A stretch of 64,000 nt of DNA from Saprospiraceae bacterium (GTDB lineage: Bacteria; Bacteroidota; Bacteroidia; Chitinophagales; Saprospiraceae), in contig JADJTQ010000003.1 of assembly GCA_016711125.1 (NCBI GenBank), forward strand, positions 992,001 to 1,056,000, read 5' to 3'. The notes beneath the pieces were generated by a model. It searched no databases and was not told the origin of the DNA. It worked only from the letters and a program-made list of their open reading frames with translations. The position numbers and the translations under genes were made by a program. Shown here piece after piece: positions 48,111 through 57,800 of the stretch (positions are counted from its first letter, which is position 1; every line of letters starts with the position of its first letter).

Positions 48111-48461
48111 TTAACTCCAGAACGGTGCTGCATCATGGTAGTCATATACCTTTTGCAGGTAGGTCATGTTATCGCTTTTAGGCCAGTTCTCTTTGTCAAA
48201 GCCTGGCGCGTTTTCCAGATATTCACTGGACATGTCAACGATGCAACATCGATCTCTCTGGTTGACCTTGATTCGCGACCACGGTATGGCAAAGAGTTTT
48301 TCTCCTAAACCGAGAAACCCACCAAAGGACATAACCGCATAGGCAATAGATCCGTCCCTGAGATTGATCATCAGGTCTTTGATATATCCAATGCTTTCAT
48401 CGAGATGATTTTTCACCTCATTGCCAGACAAGGTGCTGGCCGAAAGAGTGCTCACTTTCAT
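48111..48461 (-). CDS. PRC-barrel domain protein, copy 2
   Basis: 116 residues, closely similar along its whole length to the protein at 44115-44477: LSGNEVKNHLDESIGYIKDL, MINLRDGSIAYAVMSFGGFL, GEKLFAIPWSRIKVNQRD, ENAPGFDKENWPKSDNM, VYDYHDAAPFWS. The two copies face opposite ways in the island, so the duplication was followed or accompanied by inversion. Function unknown, probably stress-related. Confidence 0.9.
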   Translation of the reverse strand: MKVSTLSASTLSGNEVKNHLDESIGYIKDLMINLRDGSIAYAVMSFGGFLGLGEKLFAIPWSRIKVNQRDRCCIVDMSSEYLENAPGFDKENWPKSDNMTYLQKVYDYHDAAPFWS

Positions 48462-48545
48462 TTTTTATTATTTAAGGATTAATAAATGTAAGATCATCCA
48501 TTTGTGTGTAGTTTGTTTTTTGTTTGGTGGTTTTAGCGTGATTGA

Positions 48546-48803
48546 TTATGGCTTTTGTAGAATTGAATACTGATTCGCTAGGGAGACCACGTACTTCTTG
48601 ATATTGTTCGGTGCACAGCCATTTGTGTTGCTGGTCTGATCCGCAAGGAAATCCGGGATAAATGACTGACCTGCCTGGCATGCCTCGGAAGACAGGGTCT
48701 CAATGAAGCCAGGAGGGACGAGAGCGGTTGAATCAGGTAAAAGTATAAATCTATTTTTCATTAAATCAGCGTTAGGTGAGTATTTCAATGGGCTCTTAGG
48801 CAA
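48546..48803 (-). CDS. Possible small hypothetical protein
   Basis: An 85-codon frame on the same strand as PRC-barrel copy 2. It could begin at MKNRFILLPDSTALVPPGFI. Low-complexity features are absent, but neither is any family visible. It may not be a gene. The next 540 bases (48804-49344), up to the second sigma gene, hold nothing that I can support. Confidence 0.25.
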   Translation of the reverse strand: MPKSPLKYSPNADLMKNRFILLPDSTALVPPGFIETLSSEACQAGQSFIPDFLADQTSNTNGCAPNNIKKYVVSLANQYSILQKP

Positions 48804-49344
48804 ATCCGGCTAATAGACAAATTGCCACACCATTCAAAAAATGCTTAGCTAGTTAAACGTAAGGGGCAGTTAGATCGGCACTTATAAATACGCTCATAGG
48901 GCCAGGATTTATCTATTCCGTCCTCAATGGGTGTCGGCTTAACAGGACGATCGCCGGCAACGGTGTCACCTCACCGTTGAGTCAGAAATCTTGTAAAATT
49001 TCTGATAAGTTGTATAACTCGCACGACATCGTATCCTCTTATTTTTGTCAGAGATTAATTAGATGTTAGGAAACTGGATTGATAAGTAGCACTCTCGTGA
49101 GTTGGTTAGCTAAGAAGTTATACCCGTTTTCAGTCGCCAGATGATAAGCGCAATTGGTTTTTCGAGGGCGTTTTACACACCCAAAAATATTTGAGTTCGA
49201 TTTTTCTATTTCGAAAAGTACAGTTGGAATGCTCTCGTAGGGTTCGTACTAAATGAAATTTTTAAAAAAAAGGAATATATATGTATGAATGGTTTTACTC
49301 GCGATTTTACGATTTAATCTCAACATTAAATTAAAAAACGAGCT

Positions 49345-49866
49345 ATGACAAATGCAATTTTTTCTGATGCACTTACACTCAACTATGATTACCTTTTTCA
49401 TTTTGCCAGGAAATTGACCGGCAATGAATTGGATGCAGGGGATTTGGTCCAGAATACATCCCTGAAGGCCTACCGTAATCGGACAAAACTGGACGATATT
49501 CAGAATTTTAAAGCATGGATTACGACCATTCTCTACAATATTTTTGTATCTGATTATCATAAACAACGGAGGAGACAGGAATTACTTGCTTTAAATGGAC
49601 CAAGTGATGCATACTTTTACAACGTATCTTCCTGTACAAATGCGGGGTATGATGAATTGAAACGCAAGGACCTGATTTCAATTGCGCAGAAGGTGGGAAC
49701 AAAGAGCTATGAAGCATTTTAGCTTTATCTGATTGGTTATTCTTATCAGGAAATTGCCGATATGCTGGGAATTGCCATCGGTACAGTTAAAAGCCGAATT
49801 AATTTTGTACGGTCAAAGCTGAAGGATCTATATCATCACCTCAGTTTTACTGATAGAGTCAAATAG
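49345..49866 (+). pseudogene. ECF-type sigma factor, copy 2, with an in-frame amber codon
   Basis: A paralogue of the sigma factor at 42615, with region 2 intact (FARKLTGNELDAGDLVQNTS, NFKAWITTILYNIFVSDYHK). A TAG at 49720-49722 replaces the Glu codon of copy 1 (SYEAF-E-LYLIGYSYQEIADL). The frame then continues LYLIGYSYQEIADMLGIAIG, TVKSRINFVRSKLKDLYHHL to a stop at 49864-49866, so region 4 is still conserved. A single base change would restore the full 173 residues. As read, it makes only region 2. A DUF1328 gene follows 74 bases downstream. Confidence 0.88.
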
Positions 49867-49940
49867 ACAGATCGAACATTTAAGGGCGTTGTAAGCTCTG
49901 GTAATGATCAACGTTATTAAACCTTTTAAAAATAAAGATC

Positions 49941-50117
49941 ATGTTAAGAGCAGCAATTTGGTTATTTATTATCGCTTTAATAGCGGGTTTCCTTGGATTT
50001 GGAGGTCTGGCAGCAGCTTCAGCAGGTATCGCCAAGATCATATTTTATATCTTTTTGATATTGGCCGTTATCTCAATTTTAGGGCACCTCTTAGGTGGAA
50101 GGGCACCGCGTCTCTAA
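49941..50117 (+). CDS. DUF1328 small membrane protein, copy 2
   Basis: 58 residues: MLRAAIWLFIIALIAGFLGF, GGLAAASAGIAKIIFYIFLI, LAVISILGHLLGGRAPRL. Two membrane helices and a short basic tail are the typical DUF1328 (YtjA-like) form. This intact copy shows what copies 1 and 3 should look like. It follows the second ECF sigma gene and ends before a strong terminator. Confidence 0.88.
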   Translation: MLRAAIWLFIIALIAGFLGFGGLAAASAGIAKIIFYIFLILAVISILGHLLGGRAPRL

Positions 50118-50264
50118 CCCTAAGATATGAGGCTCCTCTCCTGTAAAAGAAATTGTAAGTCGCAAACCAGGATCGGACATGCATACAATGTTTAAGACCC
50201 TTATTGGATAGTGGCACGGAGCCGAAACTGCGATAATGCATATTCCGACCTTACATTTATATAT

Positions 50265-50296
50265 AGCCCGATCAATTCGAACTGATCGGGCTTTTG
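50265..50296 (+). terminator. Rho-independent terminator after DUF1328 copy 2
   Basis: AGCCCGATCA (50265-50274) pairs perfectly with TGATCGGGCT (50283-50292), followed by TTTG. The remaining gap 50118-50466 shows no gene. Confidence 0.8.
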
Positions 50297-50466
50297 CTTG
50301 GGCCTGATCTACAATCAGTGCATCGATACGATTTTCTCCACCATTGTGATATTAACGAGCTGTGGATGAGCGCCCTTTCTCACATTTAAGTCAGAATTTC
50401 TTGTCGATTTGCGATATCAATGGGAGGATATGACGCAAAGAGTTTCCCATGGGAGGTTCCATGAAT

Positions 50467-51503
50467 TCAATCTTTGCTGGCCATTAATTTAGCCCACAAT
50501 TGACCGCCTTCGTATTCCTGGGGTATCGTCTTGACCACGCCAATCAAGGGCAAGCTAATAATCACACCATCCAGCCCCCAGATTTTTCCGAATATCAGGA
50601 TCATCAGAATGATGATAAAAGGATTGATCCTAAGCTTGTCACCGACAATTTTTGGGGTAAGAAAATTACCCTCTATTTGTTGAATAACAAGATAGACTAA
50701 AAAGATAGAGAGAGGCTGCTTATAATCCGTACTGGACATGAAGCTGTATGTGAGGGGCAATAACAGACCAATGAAGGTCCCGGCATACGGTATGATTGCC
50801 AACATTCCAATAATCAGTCCCCATACAAATGCAAACTGAAGGCCAATGACGAAAAGGGCAAGACCATTGAGAATTGCCAATATGGCCATTACAATCAACA
50901 TCCCTGACAGATAGGATCTGATAATATCCGGTGCCTTGTCTGCAATGTTTCGCCATTTTGATCTTTCTTCCGCTTCCAGTTCTTTCATGATGATCCTCTG
51001 CATATCCCTGTAGTACGCGCTTATAAAATAGCTAAACACCACAGCAAGGGCAAAATTCAGCACCATATTGCCACTGCTGGATAGAAGGTTAGTCAGGAAC
51101 GAGCCCAGCGCACTCAGTATATTACTCATTGGATCCTTTAAGATATCGAGATCTATGTACTTAGAGATTCGGGTTTCTAACAATGTTTCTTGGATAGACC
51201 GGCTGATTGCATCGACATCGAATGCCTCAATTTCTAAAGCAGAGAACATGGCACCTACCTGCTCAATGACGAAGGAGATCGGTAAAACAATTAGCAGAAG
51301 TAACCCGGTGACCGCAAGAATGAAGGATGGAAAATGAAATCGAATAAACTTTTGAACGTCTCAATAAATGGATGAAGAATGATGGCGAGTATGGCTCCAT
51401 AGCAGAAGGGTATCAGAAGAAAGCTGGTATACTGCATTATCACAACACTCAGGACCATAATAGCCAGGATATAGAATATTTTTTGTGAGGAGTGCAGATC
51501 CAT
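50467..51503 (-). CDS. AI-2E family transporter (PerM-like), with a frameshift
   Basis: About 346 residues when joined. The N-terminal frame (from 51503) reads MDLHSSQKIFYILAIMVLSV, FLLIPFCYGAILAIILHPFI, ETFK. The family pattern resumes in a second frame: RFHFPSFILAVTGLLLLIVL, then VVFSYFISAYYRDMQRIIMK, IGMLAIIPYAGTFIGLLLPL, VIQQIEGNFLTPKIVGDKLR. One extra base in the T4/A4 run at 51350-51353 connects them. The family comprises eight-helix permeases of disputed substrate. Located at the border of the stress-type island. Confidence 0.88.
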
Positions 51504-51527
51504 ATGATTGTGATTATTCGTAAGTTT

Positions 51528-51755
51528 TCATTTTATGTGCTCGGGCCACTTGCTCTCATAATAATAAAAAAATCCTCCATTGCAAGGTTGAGGATCTTTG
51601 AGAACATTTTTCCAGTTACCGATCCAGAGGATCAAGGTCTCATTTGTATCAAATACAACCGCATTTCTAATACAGATTCCGGGTTTAATCGGATTCAGAT
51701 CAATCTCGATGAGGCTTCCCAATAAATCTTTAATGCCCTGATTTTCTGCAGACAT
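51528..51755 (-). CDS. Doubtful small hypothetical frame
   Basis: 75 codons on the minus strand starting MSAENQGIKDLLGSLIEIDL. A terminator-like hairpin (51571-51594) lies inside its 3' part, so either the gene ends earlier in another frame or the frame is not real. A second overlapping frame (51730-51912) is equally uninformative. No family is recognised. Confidence 0.25.
   Translation of the reverse strand: MSAENQGIKDLLGSLIEIDLNPIKPGICIRNAVVFDTNETLILWIGNWKNVLKDPQPCNGGFFYYYESKWPEHIK
51564..51594 (-). terminator. Terminator-like hairpin on the minus strand
   Basis: On the minus strand ATCCTC, a 12-base loop, GAGGAT, then a T7 run. It implies a minus-strand transcript entering from the right. 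Confidence 0.55.
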
Positions 51756-51945
51756 TTTTCAAAGTTTGACTGGAATAAGTGTAGATTAACCCAAACTTTG
51801 AAATGAAAACTCCAATTGACCTCTCCTCCGATCGACTTGCCATGGTGTTTGCCATTTCGTTTTCTATGACAGACCAGAGCGTACCCACCCGTCTGAATAC
51901 ACCTCGAATCATCAGTTTAATCGAGTAAAAAAGCCACTGTAATCT

Positions 51946-53260
51946 ATGTCACAATCAGGTTCAAAAAAGTTAACCCTATCTATGGCCATCGCACTAGTGA
52001 TAGGTAACATGATCGGTTCCGGAATCTTTTTTCTTCCTTCTTCTTTAGGTGCTTACGGAGGCATCAGTATTTTTGGATGGCTATTTACTGCTACCGGGGC
52101 GCTTGTGCTGGCTATTATCTTCAGCAGATTGAGCCGATTTTTGCCAAATATTAGTGGTGGCCCTTTTGTTTACGCGCAACAGGGCTTTGGTGACTTCCCC
52201 GGATTTCTAGTGGCATGGGGCTATATTCTTTCTATCTGGGCATCGAATGCGGCGATTACCGTGGCTTTTGTAAGCTATCTGAGTGTTTTTCTTCCGGTTC
52301 TTGCTACGAATAATGTACTTGCAGCAACGACCGGTTTATTGGCGATTTGGTTTTTGACTTGGTTGAATACCCAAACTATTCGCACTGCTGGCGCTTTGCA
52401 ATTAGGCGACTATTTTGAAATTGATTCCACTTATTCTAATTTCTGTATTTGGCATTTTCTATCTCAACCCGGATCATTTTACTCCATTTAATGTCAGTCA
52501 GGAAAGCACCTTCACGGCTATTTCCGCCACAGCTGCCTTAACCCTTTTTGCCTTTCTGGGTTTTGAATCGGCAACGGTACCGGCTGAGCAAGTAGAAAAT
52601 GCTGAAACTACGATTCCCAAAGCCACTATGATTGGTACTTTAATAACGATCGTAGTTTATATTTTAGGTACTGTTGCTGTCATGGGTTTGATAAGTCCTA
52701 CAAATTTGCAGGGTAGTAATGCGCCCTTTGCTGATGCTGCTGCCGTAATTTGGGGCCAAACAGGTCGCTATCTGGTGGCTGGAGGAATAGTCATATCGAC
52801 TTTTGGGGCCTTAAATGGATGGACCATTCTACAAGGCCAGGTTCCGATGGCACCAGCCAGACTTAAACTATTTCCAAAAATATTTGCCCGTCAAAACAGG
52901 AATGGCAGTCCTTCCTTCAGTCTCATAATTGGTAGCGTGATCGTATCGACTCTTATGCTCATGAATTTTTCGAAGGGAATGGTCAAAGCATTTGAATTTT
53001 TGATTTTGGTTACGACCACTACCGTTCTCGTACCCTATATTTTTGCTGCTGCTGCCTATGGAGTTTTTATCCTGCAAAAACGCATCGGAAAGCAAGGAAA
53101 TACCCTGTTTCAAATGATTTTGCCTATGCTTGGTTTTGCCTATTCAGTTTGGGCTGTATATGGTTCGGGACAGGAGCCGGTCTATTGGGGCTTTATCATG
53201 TTGTTGCTGGGCATCCCAATTTACGTCTTTATGAAGGGCAAGAAGGGAGAGGAAAGATAG
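51946..53260 (+). CDS. APC-family amino acid permease or antiporter, with a frameshift
   Basis: About 437 residues when joined, 12 helices, similar to basic amino-acid/polyamine antiporters (AdiC/PotE group). The first helix has the ligand-contact motif GNMIGSGIFFLPSSLGAYGG; FGWLFTATGALVLAIIFSRL and ISGGPFVYAQQGFGDFPGFL follow. The first frame fails after TIRTAGALQLGDYF. The second starts near 52407 with TILKLIPLILISVFGIFYLN and runs through FAFLGFESATVPAEQVENAE to the end. The reading implies one surplus base in 52405-52416 (GG or TTTT). It would exchange or import amino acids; the substrate is unknown. Confidence 0.88.
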
Positions 53261-53407
53261 TTGGTGTTTTCATGGTAAATATGAAACCCCATGAGTCTTA
53301 TATCATTTGGTTTACCCCGCGTATGTGGCAGTACGCTACTTTGCAGAGCCCTGGGGGAAACCGGAATAGCTGGTAGATCTGGTGAATTTTTCAATAAGGA
53401 TTAAAAA

Positions 53408-53542
53408 GCAATCGGCTATCAAATCGGAGAGCCATTTTATCGTAAGACTTCCGATGACGTCTCGGAAGAATGGACTCAGAAATTCAAATCGGATCTTCAA
53501 AAGAGATGGGACTGGCAAATGTGGTTAAATGATGGGAAATAG
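53408..53542 (+). pseudogene. Unidentified coding remnant
   Basis: The frame AIGYQIGEPFYRKTSDDVSE and EWTQKFKSDLQKRWDWQMWL NDGK ends in a stop at 53540-53542. It reads like the C-terminus of a real protein, but the upstream part is broken in several frames (53261-53400). Family not recognised. Just downstream, CATTCATAGC is repeated in tandem (about 53556-53580), followed by a related CCATTGTCCCAGCCATTG. The rest of the gap to 53802 is non-coding. Confidence 0.35.
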
Positions 53543-53802
53543 CGTGACATTTGAATCCATTCATAGCCATTCATAGCCATTGTCCCAGCCATTGTAATAC
53601 TTAAATCGGGCCTATCCCAAGAGTTTTGCCTGGCTTTCTCATGCTTTTAATTGGAAGGTAGATATATTTTCGCGACTAAGTGGGTGGTAGCAGATCTTCA
53701 ATTTATATACCTTTCTATTAAATAGTAATAAAGGACTTAGAAGTACCGATTAACGAAAAAAAATACGATCTTTTCCCTCCAAACAATTAAACTTGAAAAC
53801 AC

Positions 53803-54810
53803 ATGCATTTTAAAGGCCTACTTACACTAATTGCTCTTATGGGCATTGTCATCTCCTCTTTTGCCCAGGAACGAGGGGCTCGCATTCAGGATTCAAAAAT
53901 TTATCAAAACCCTCAGAATAGACATGCTCGCGATATGGATGTTGTATTTTATCCGACTGTAGATGATGACTGCAGCTTGTCAGTGACCGTTTTTACAATC
54001 ACTGAAAGATGGGGATATGTGACCGGTACGAATGAGTATGGAGATAAAGAGAAGGCGCAATTACTGGAATTTTCGGGCAGTGCTACCTATCAGATTCTTG
54101 GTGTGGCCGCCTATTTTGTGGAGTCAGGCATCGTGGATGACGGTAATCTTTTTGCTAAAATTTACTCCGTAGGAGCCAATGGTGCTCCTGAAGACCTCAT
54201 AGGTACAAGCGAGCCGGTTAAAGTGTCGGAAGTGATTTCTCCAACTGATACCACTGTCGAAATTACTGGGTTCATTTTTGACTCTCTTCCGGACATGAAT
54301 ATGTCTCAGTTTTTTGCCAGCATCGACTTTTCGGCCCTTTATGACTCGAAAGATACTGCCGCTCTGTTTCAAACCATGTTGGGATGTGGCGATGGATCTA
54401 ATACCTATGAAAAGTGGATCGATGATGAATGGGTTAGTTTCGATAGTGCGTGGGGTACTGCCACTTCCCCATTCGATATAGACCTGTTACTCGGGGCAAT
54501 CGTAGAATTTGATGGCAGCACTACTGCCGACGAATACATCAACCATCGAGGTTTGCAACTCTTTCCGGCCACACCTAATCCGGCTTCGTACCATACCCTA
54601 TTAAATTATGGATTGGAAAAGGCTCAACCGGTCGAGATTATAATTTTTGATGCTCAAGGCAAGCACTTAAAAACAATTAATCACGAGATACAGAATGCAG
54701 GCCGACACCAAGAAGAAATTTATACTCATAATTTTGCACCAGGTCAGTATTATTATCAGATTGCAACCAGAACCGGTCGTTTGATAAGCCGATTTGTAGT
54801 ACAGCGATAG
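53803..54810 (+). CDS. Secreted protein with type IX secretion C-terminal sorting domain
   Basis: 335 residues. A signal peptide (LLTLIALMGIVISSFAQ) is followed by a beta-rich region of unknown family with many Asp/Ser/Thr (residues 40-245). A type A C-terminal sorting domain follows from about 252: LQLFPATPNPASYHTLLNYG, PVEIIIFDAQGKHLKTI, FAPGQYYYQIATRTGRLISR, FVVQR at the end. The domain directs export through the type IX system to the cell surface, which exists only in Bacteroidota-related lineages and supports the taxonomic call. No catalytic motif seen. Confidence 0.9.
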   Translation: MHFKGLLTLIALMGIVISSFAQERGARIQDSKIYQNPQNRHARDMDVVFYPTVDDDCSLSVTVFTITERWGYVTGTNEYGDKEKAQLLEFSGSATYQILGVAAYFVESGIVDDGNLFAKIYSVGANGAPEDLIGTSEPVKVSEVISPTDTTVEITGFIFDSLPDMNMSQFFASIDFSALYDSKDTAALFQTMLGCGDGSNTYEKWIDDEWVSFDSAWGTATSPFDIDLLLGAIVEFDGSTTADEYINHRGLQLFPATPNPASYHTLLNYGLEKAQPVEIIIFDAQGKHLKTINHEIQNAGRHQEEIYTHNFAPGQYYYQIATRTGRLISRFVVQR

Positions 54811-54862
54811 GCTCTTGCGGTAATACCATGCAATTAGTTTTTGTCGAATATTGGTCTATTTC

Positions 54863-57800
54863 TCAAATTTGGGGTTGCATTAAATAACCCAGTAGATTTA
54901 CAACATCCTGATCACTAAGGGTTTTTAGTAGTCCCTGGGGCATCATGGATACGGTGGTCATTTCGCTCGATTGAATTTCCGTTTTGTTGAGGATGAGTTC
55001 ATCCTGACCTACAATCCGGAGGGTGATTTGGCGGTCTGTTTCCCCTATTTTGTTGCCAGCCAAGGTTCGACCATCTCGGGTGGTGATCACGATCATCCGG
55101 TAGTCATCTTGCATTTCACTACTGGGCTGCAGGATATTGGATAGTAAATAATCCAGATTGGTACGATTGGATCCGGTAAGTTCAGGTCCAATGATTCCGC
55201 CTTCTCCGTGCATTTTGTGACAGGGAGCACAAGTGGTTAGGAAGAGTTTTTGACCATGGGTCACATCGGCTGAAGATGAATTCGGTGACATTAATTTGCG
55301 ATAATGCGCATATGATGCTGCTATATTGGCGTCCGGTTCTTCGATAGGGCCCCAAATTTCTACAAAGCCACTGCCCACGACTCGTCTTAGCTGGCGGGCG
55401 GTATATGCGGGTATGTCTTTTTTAGAAATAGAACCATCCGCTATGGCCCGAGCCAGTAACTGGCCGTAATTCGACCGCGACGACAGCGTCTGTATGGCTT
55501 CAGTTTTTACTTCGGCCGGTAGATTGGGATATTTTTCCAATAGGAGTTGCCCCAATGGATTGTGATCATATTGAGCAATAGCCCGGATGGCTTCGAGTTG
55601 CAGGGCATCATTTTCCAGTAGTAATGGCAATTGGGCCATTAGTTCAGGCTGCTTTCTGCTGGCTAGCTGTCTAATGGCCATTCTTTTCTGTTCGCTTTCT
55701 ACATCACTTTTCAGGGACAACAAGAGATTACGAATTACTTCCTGATCGCCAAATTGCTGGTTGATGTTCGCAGCCAATTCTCGAATTGGATTACTTCCTT
55801 TTTTTAAAGTGAGCCATTTATTTTTCCACTCAGCGGGTGCCTTTATATCGGTGCGACCTTCAAGTGCGGCTAGAATCCCCTGAAGGATATCGGTCACATT
55901 TTTTTCACTTGGATTTATTTGGTGTACGAGGTCATCTAATTTCCCGCCATCTACCAGTCTCCGGGCGACAAATTGATTAATGATTGGCAAGGACGATCGA
56001 TGAATTAATTCAAGGGCTGCGGTTGGTTCTTTCATGACGAGTGGTTCGAGAGCAAACCAGATCATCAAGGGAATGTTCTGATCAGCTGCATCTTCCGGAT
56101 GGCTTAATAGACGAGCCAGTATTTTGTATTCATTTGCTTCATCAATACGCTGTAGTGCTGCAGCAAGATAAAGACGAACAACAGGTGAAGGGTCATGGGC
56201 AGCCAGGTGCTCAAATTTAATGAGTGCTTCATTTCCTGGATTGAAATCTTCGCATAACAATTGAATAGACCAAGCCCGGATATATTCGTTTTGATCATTC
56301 AATAATTTTAAGAGTGTTTCACTGTCAATCATTTGACAACTGTGAAGTGTCCATAGTGCATTTAATCGATGATCGGTCTGGTCGGTGCTATTAAGCAATC
56401 TATTGAGTAAGCTTATTGCTTCTGAACTGATGGATTTGTGATTTGCTCGTTCTTGTAAAATTAATCGGGCGCGTCGTGAATGCCAACTACTTTTATTCGT
56501 TTGTAGATCTGCTAGCGCCAGATCATCGAATGTACTCAGATCACTATACCTTGTGCCCCAGTTTTCAGCTTGTGATACCTCCGGCATAATCCGAAACACC
56601 CTTCCGGTTTCTTTATTCACTACTTCTTTTCCACAGATATCAGCATCATGCCAATCTAAAACATAGACACCTCCATCCGGTCCGATTTCCATGCTGAAAC
56701 CAATCCACTGGGCATTGTTTGCCAAAAGAAAATCTTCACCATGACTACCTGAATATCCCGATCCTTTTCTTTCCAAAATATCGGTCAGTACTGCATGTTC
56801 ATGAATATTAGCCATGAAGATCCGACCTCTTTGATCCTCAGGAAAAGCATCTGAAAGATAGACCCGGGCGCCTCCATGTGCCGAACGGTGCCGGTGATCG
56901 GCAATCGTCTGGATATCTTTATAGACGTAGGGATTGAAGTGCTGACCACCTTGTCGTTGATAAATTCCACCTGGTATCACATGCCAAAGATGCGGTATGA
57001 CACAAGCAGAAATGAACAATTGACCAACCTCATCATAGTCGATACCCCAGGGATTACTAAAGCCATGTGCTACGACCTCAAAACGATCTTTTGTGGGATG
57101 ATATCTCCAAACTCCGCCATTGATATCAGTACCCTCACCCTCCAGGAGATCGGAAGGAAACTCGTCTCGGAATCGATACAGTCTTTCTTTACCCATTGGT
57201 TTTCGAACTTTCGAAGGAGTTGCAAAACCCTGACAACCGTAGAGCCAGCCATCGGGGCCCCAGTGAAAGCTATTCAAGGTCTCGTGACGATCACGAATGC
57301 CCCAACCGGTTAGGCGGACTTCGATATTTTCAATTTCTGCTGTGTCATCATGGTTTTTATCGGGTACGAAGAGCAAGTGGGGTGGAGCACCTAAAAATAA
57401 TCCATCAAAACCCACTGCTATTGCCGCAGGAAAAGCGATTCCTTCCATAAATACTTTGCGTAGATCCGCCTGACCATCGTGATTGGTATCTTCGAGAATA
57501 AGGATGCGACTGTCACCGGAGTTGGAAAAACCGCTACCGCGTGATTCATAATCACGATTTTCGGCGATCCACAATCTGCCTTTATGATCCCAACAGAATG
57601 CCATTGGCTGAGTGATGTCAGGCTCAGCTGCCCAGACATTGACCTGATAGCCTTCTTTGATCGTCATTTCGTCTACGGCTTCTTGCGGAGTCAGAAATTT
57701 AGCTTGCCGACCCTCATCTTGCGCAATGCCCCAGAGAGAAGCAGTAGAGTACATACCTTCATTGCCGGCAAATGCTGCCCAACGTTCATTAATTTCGACA

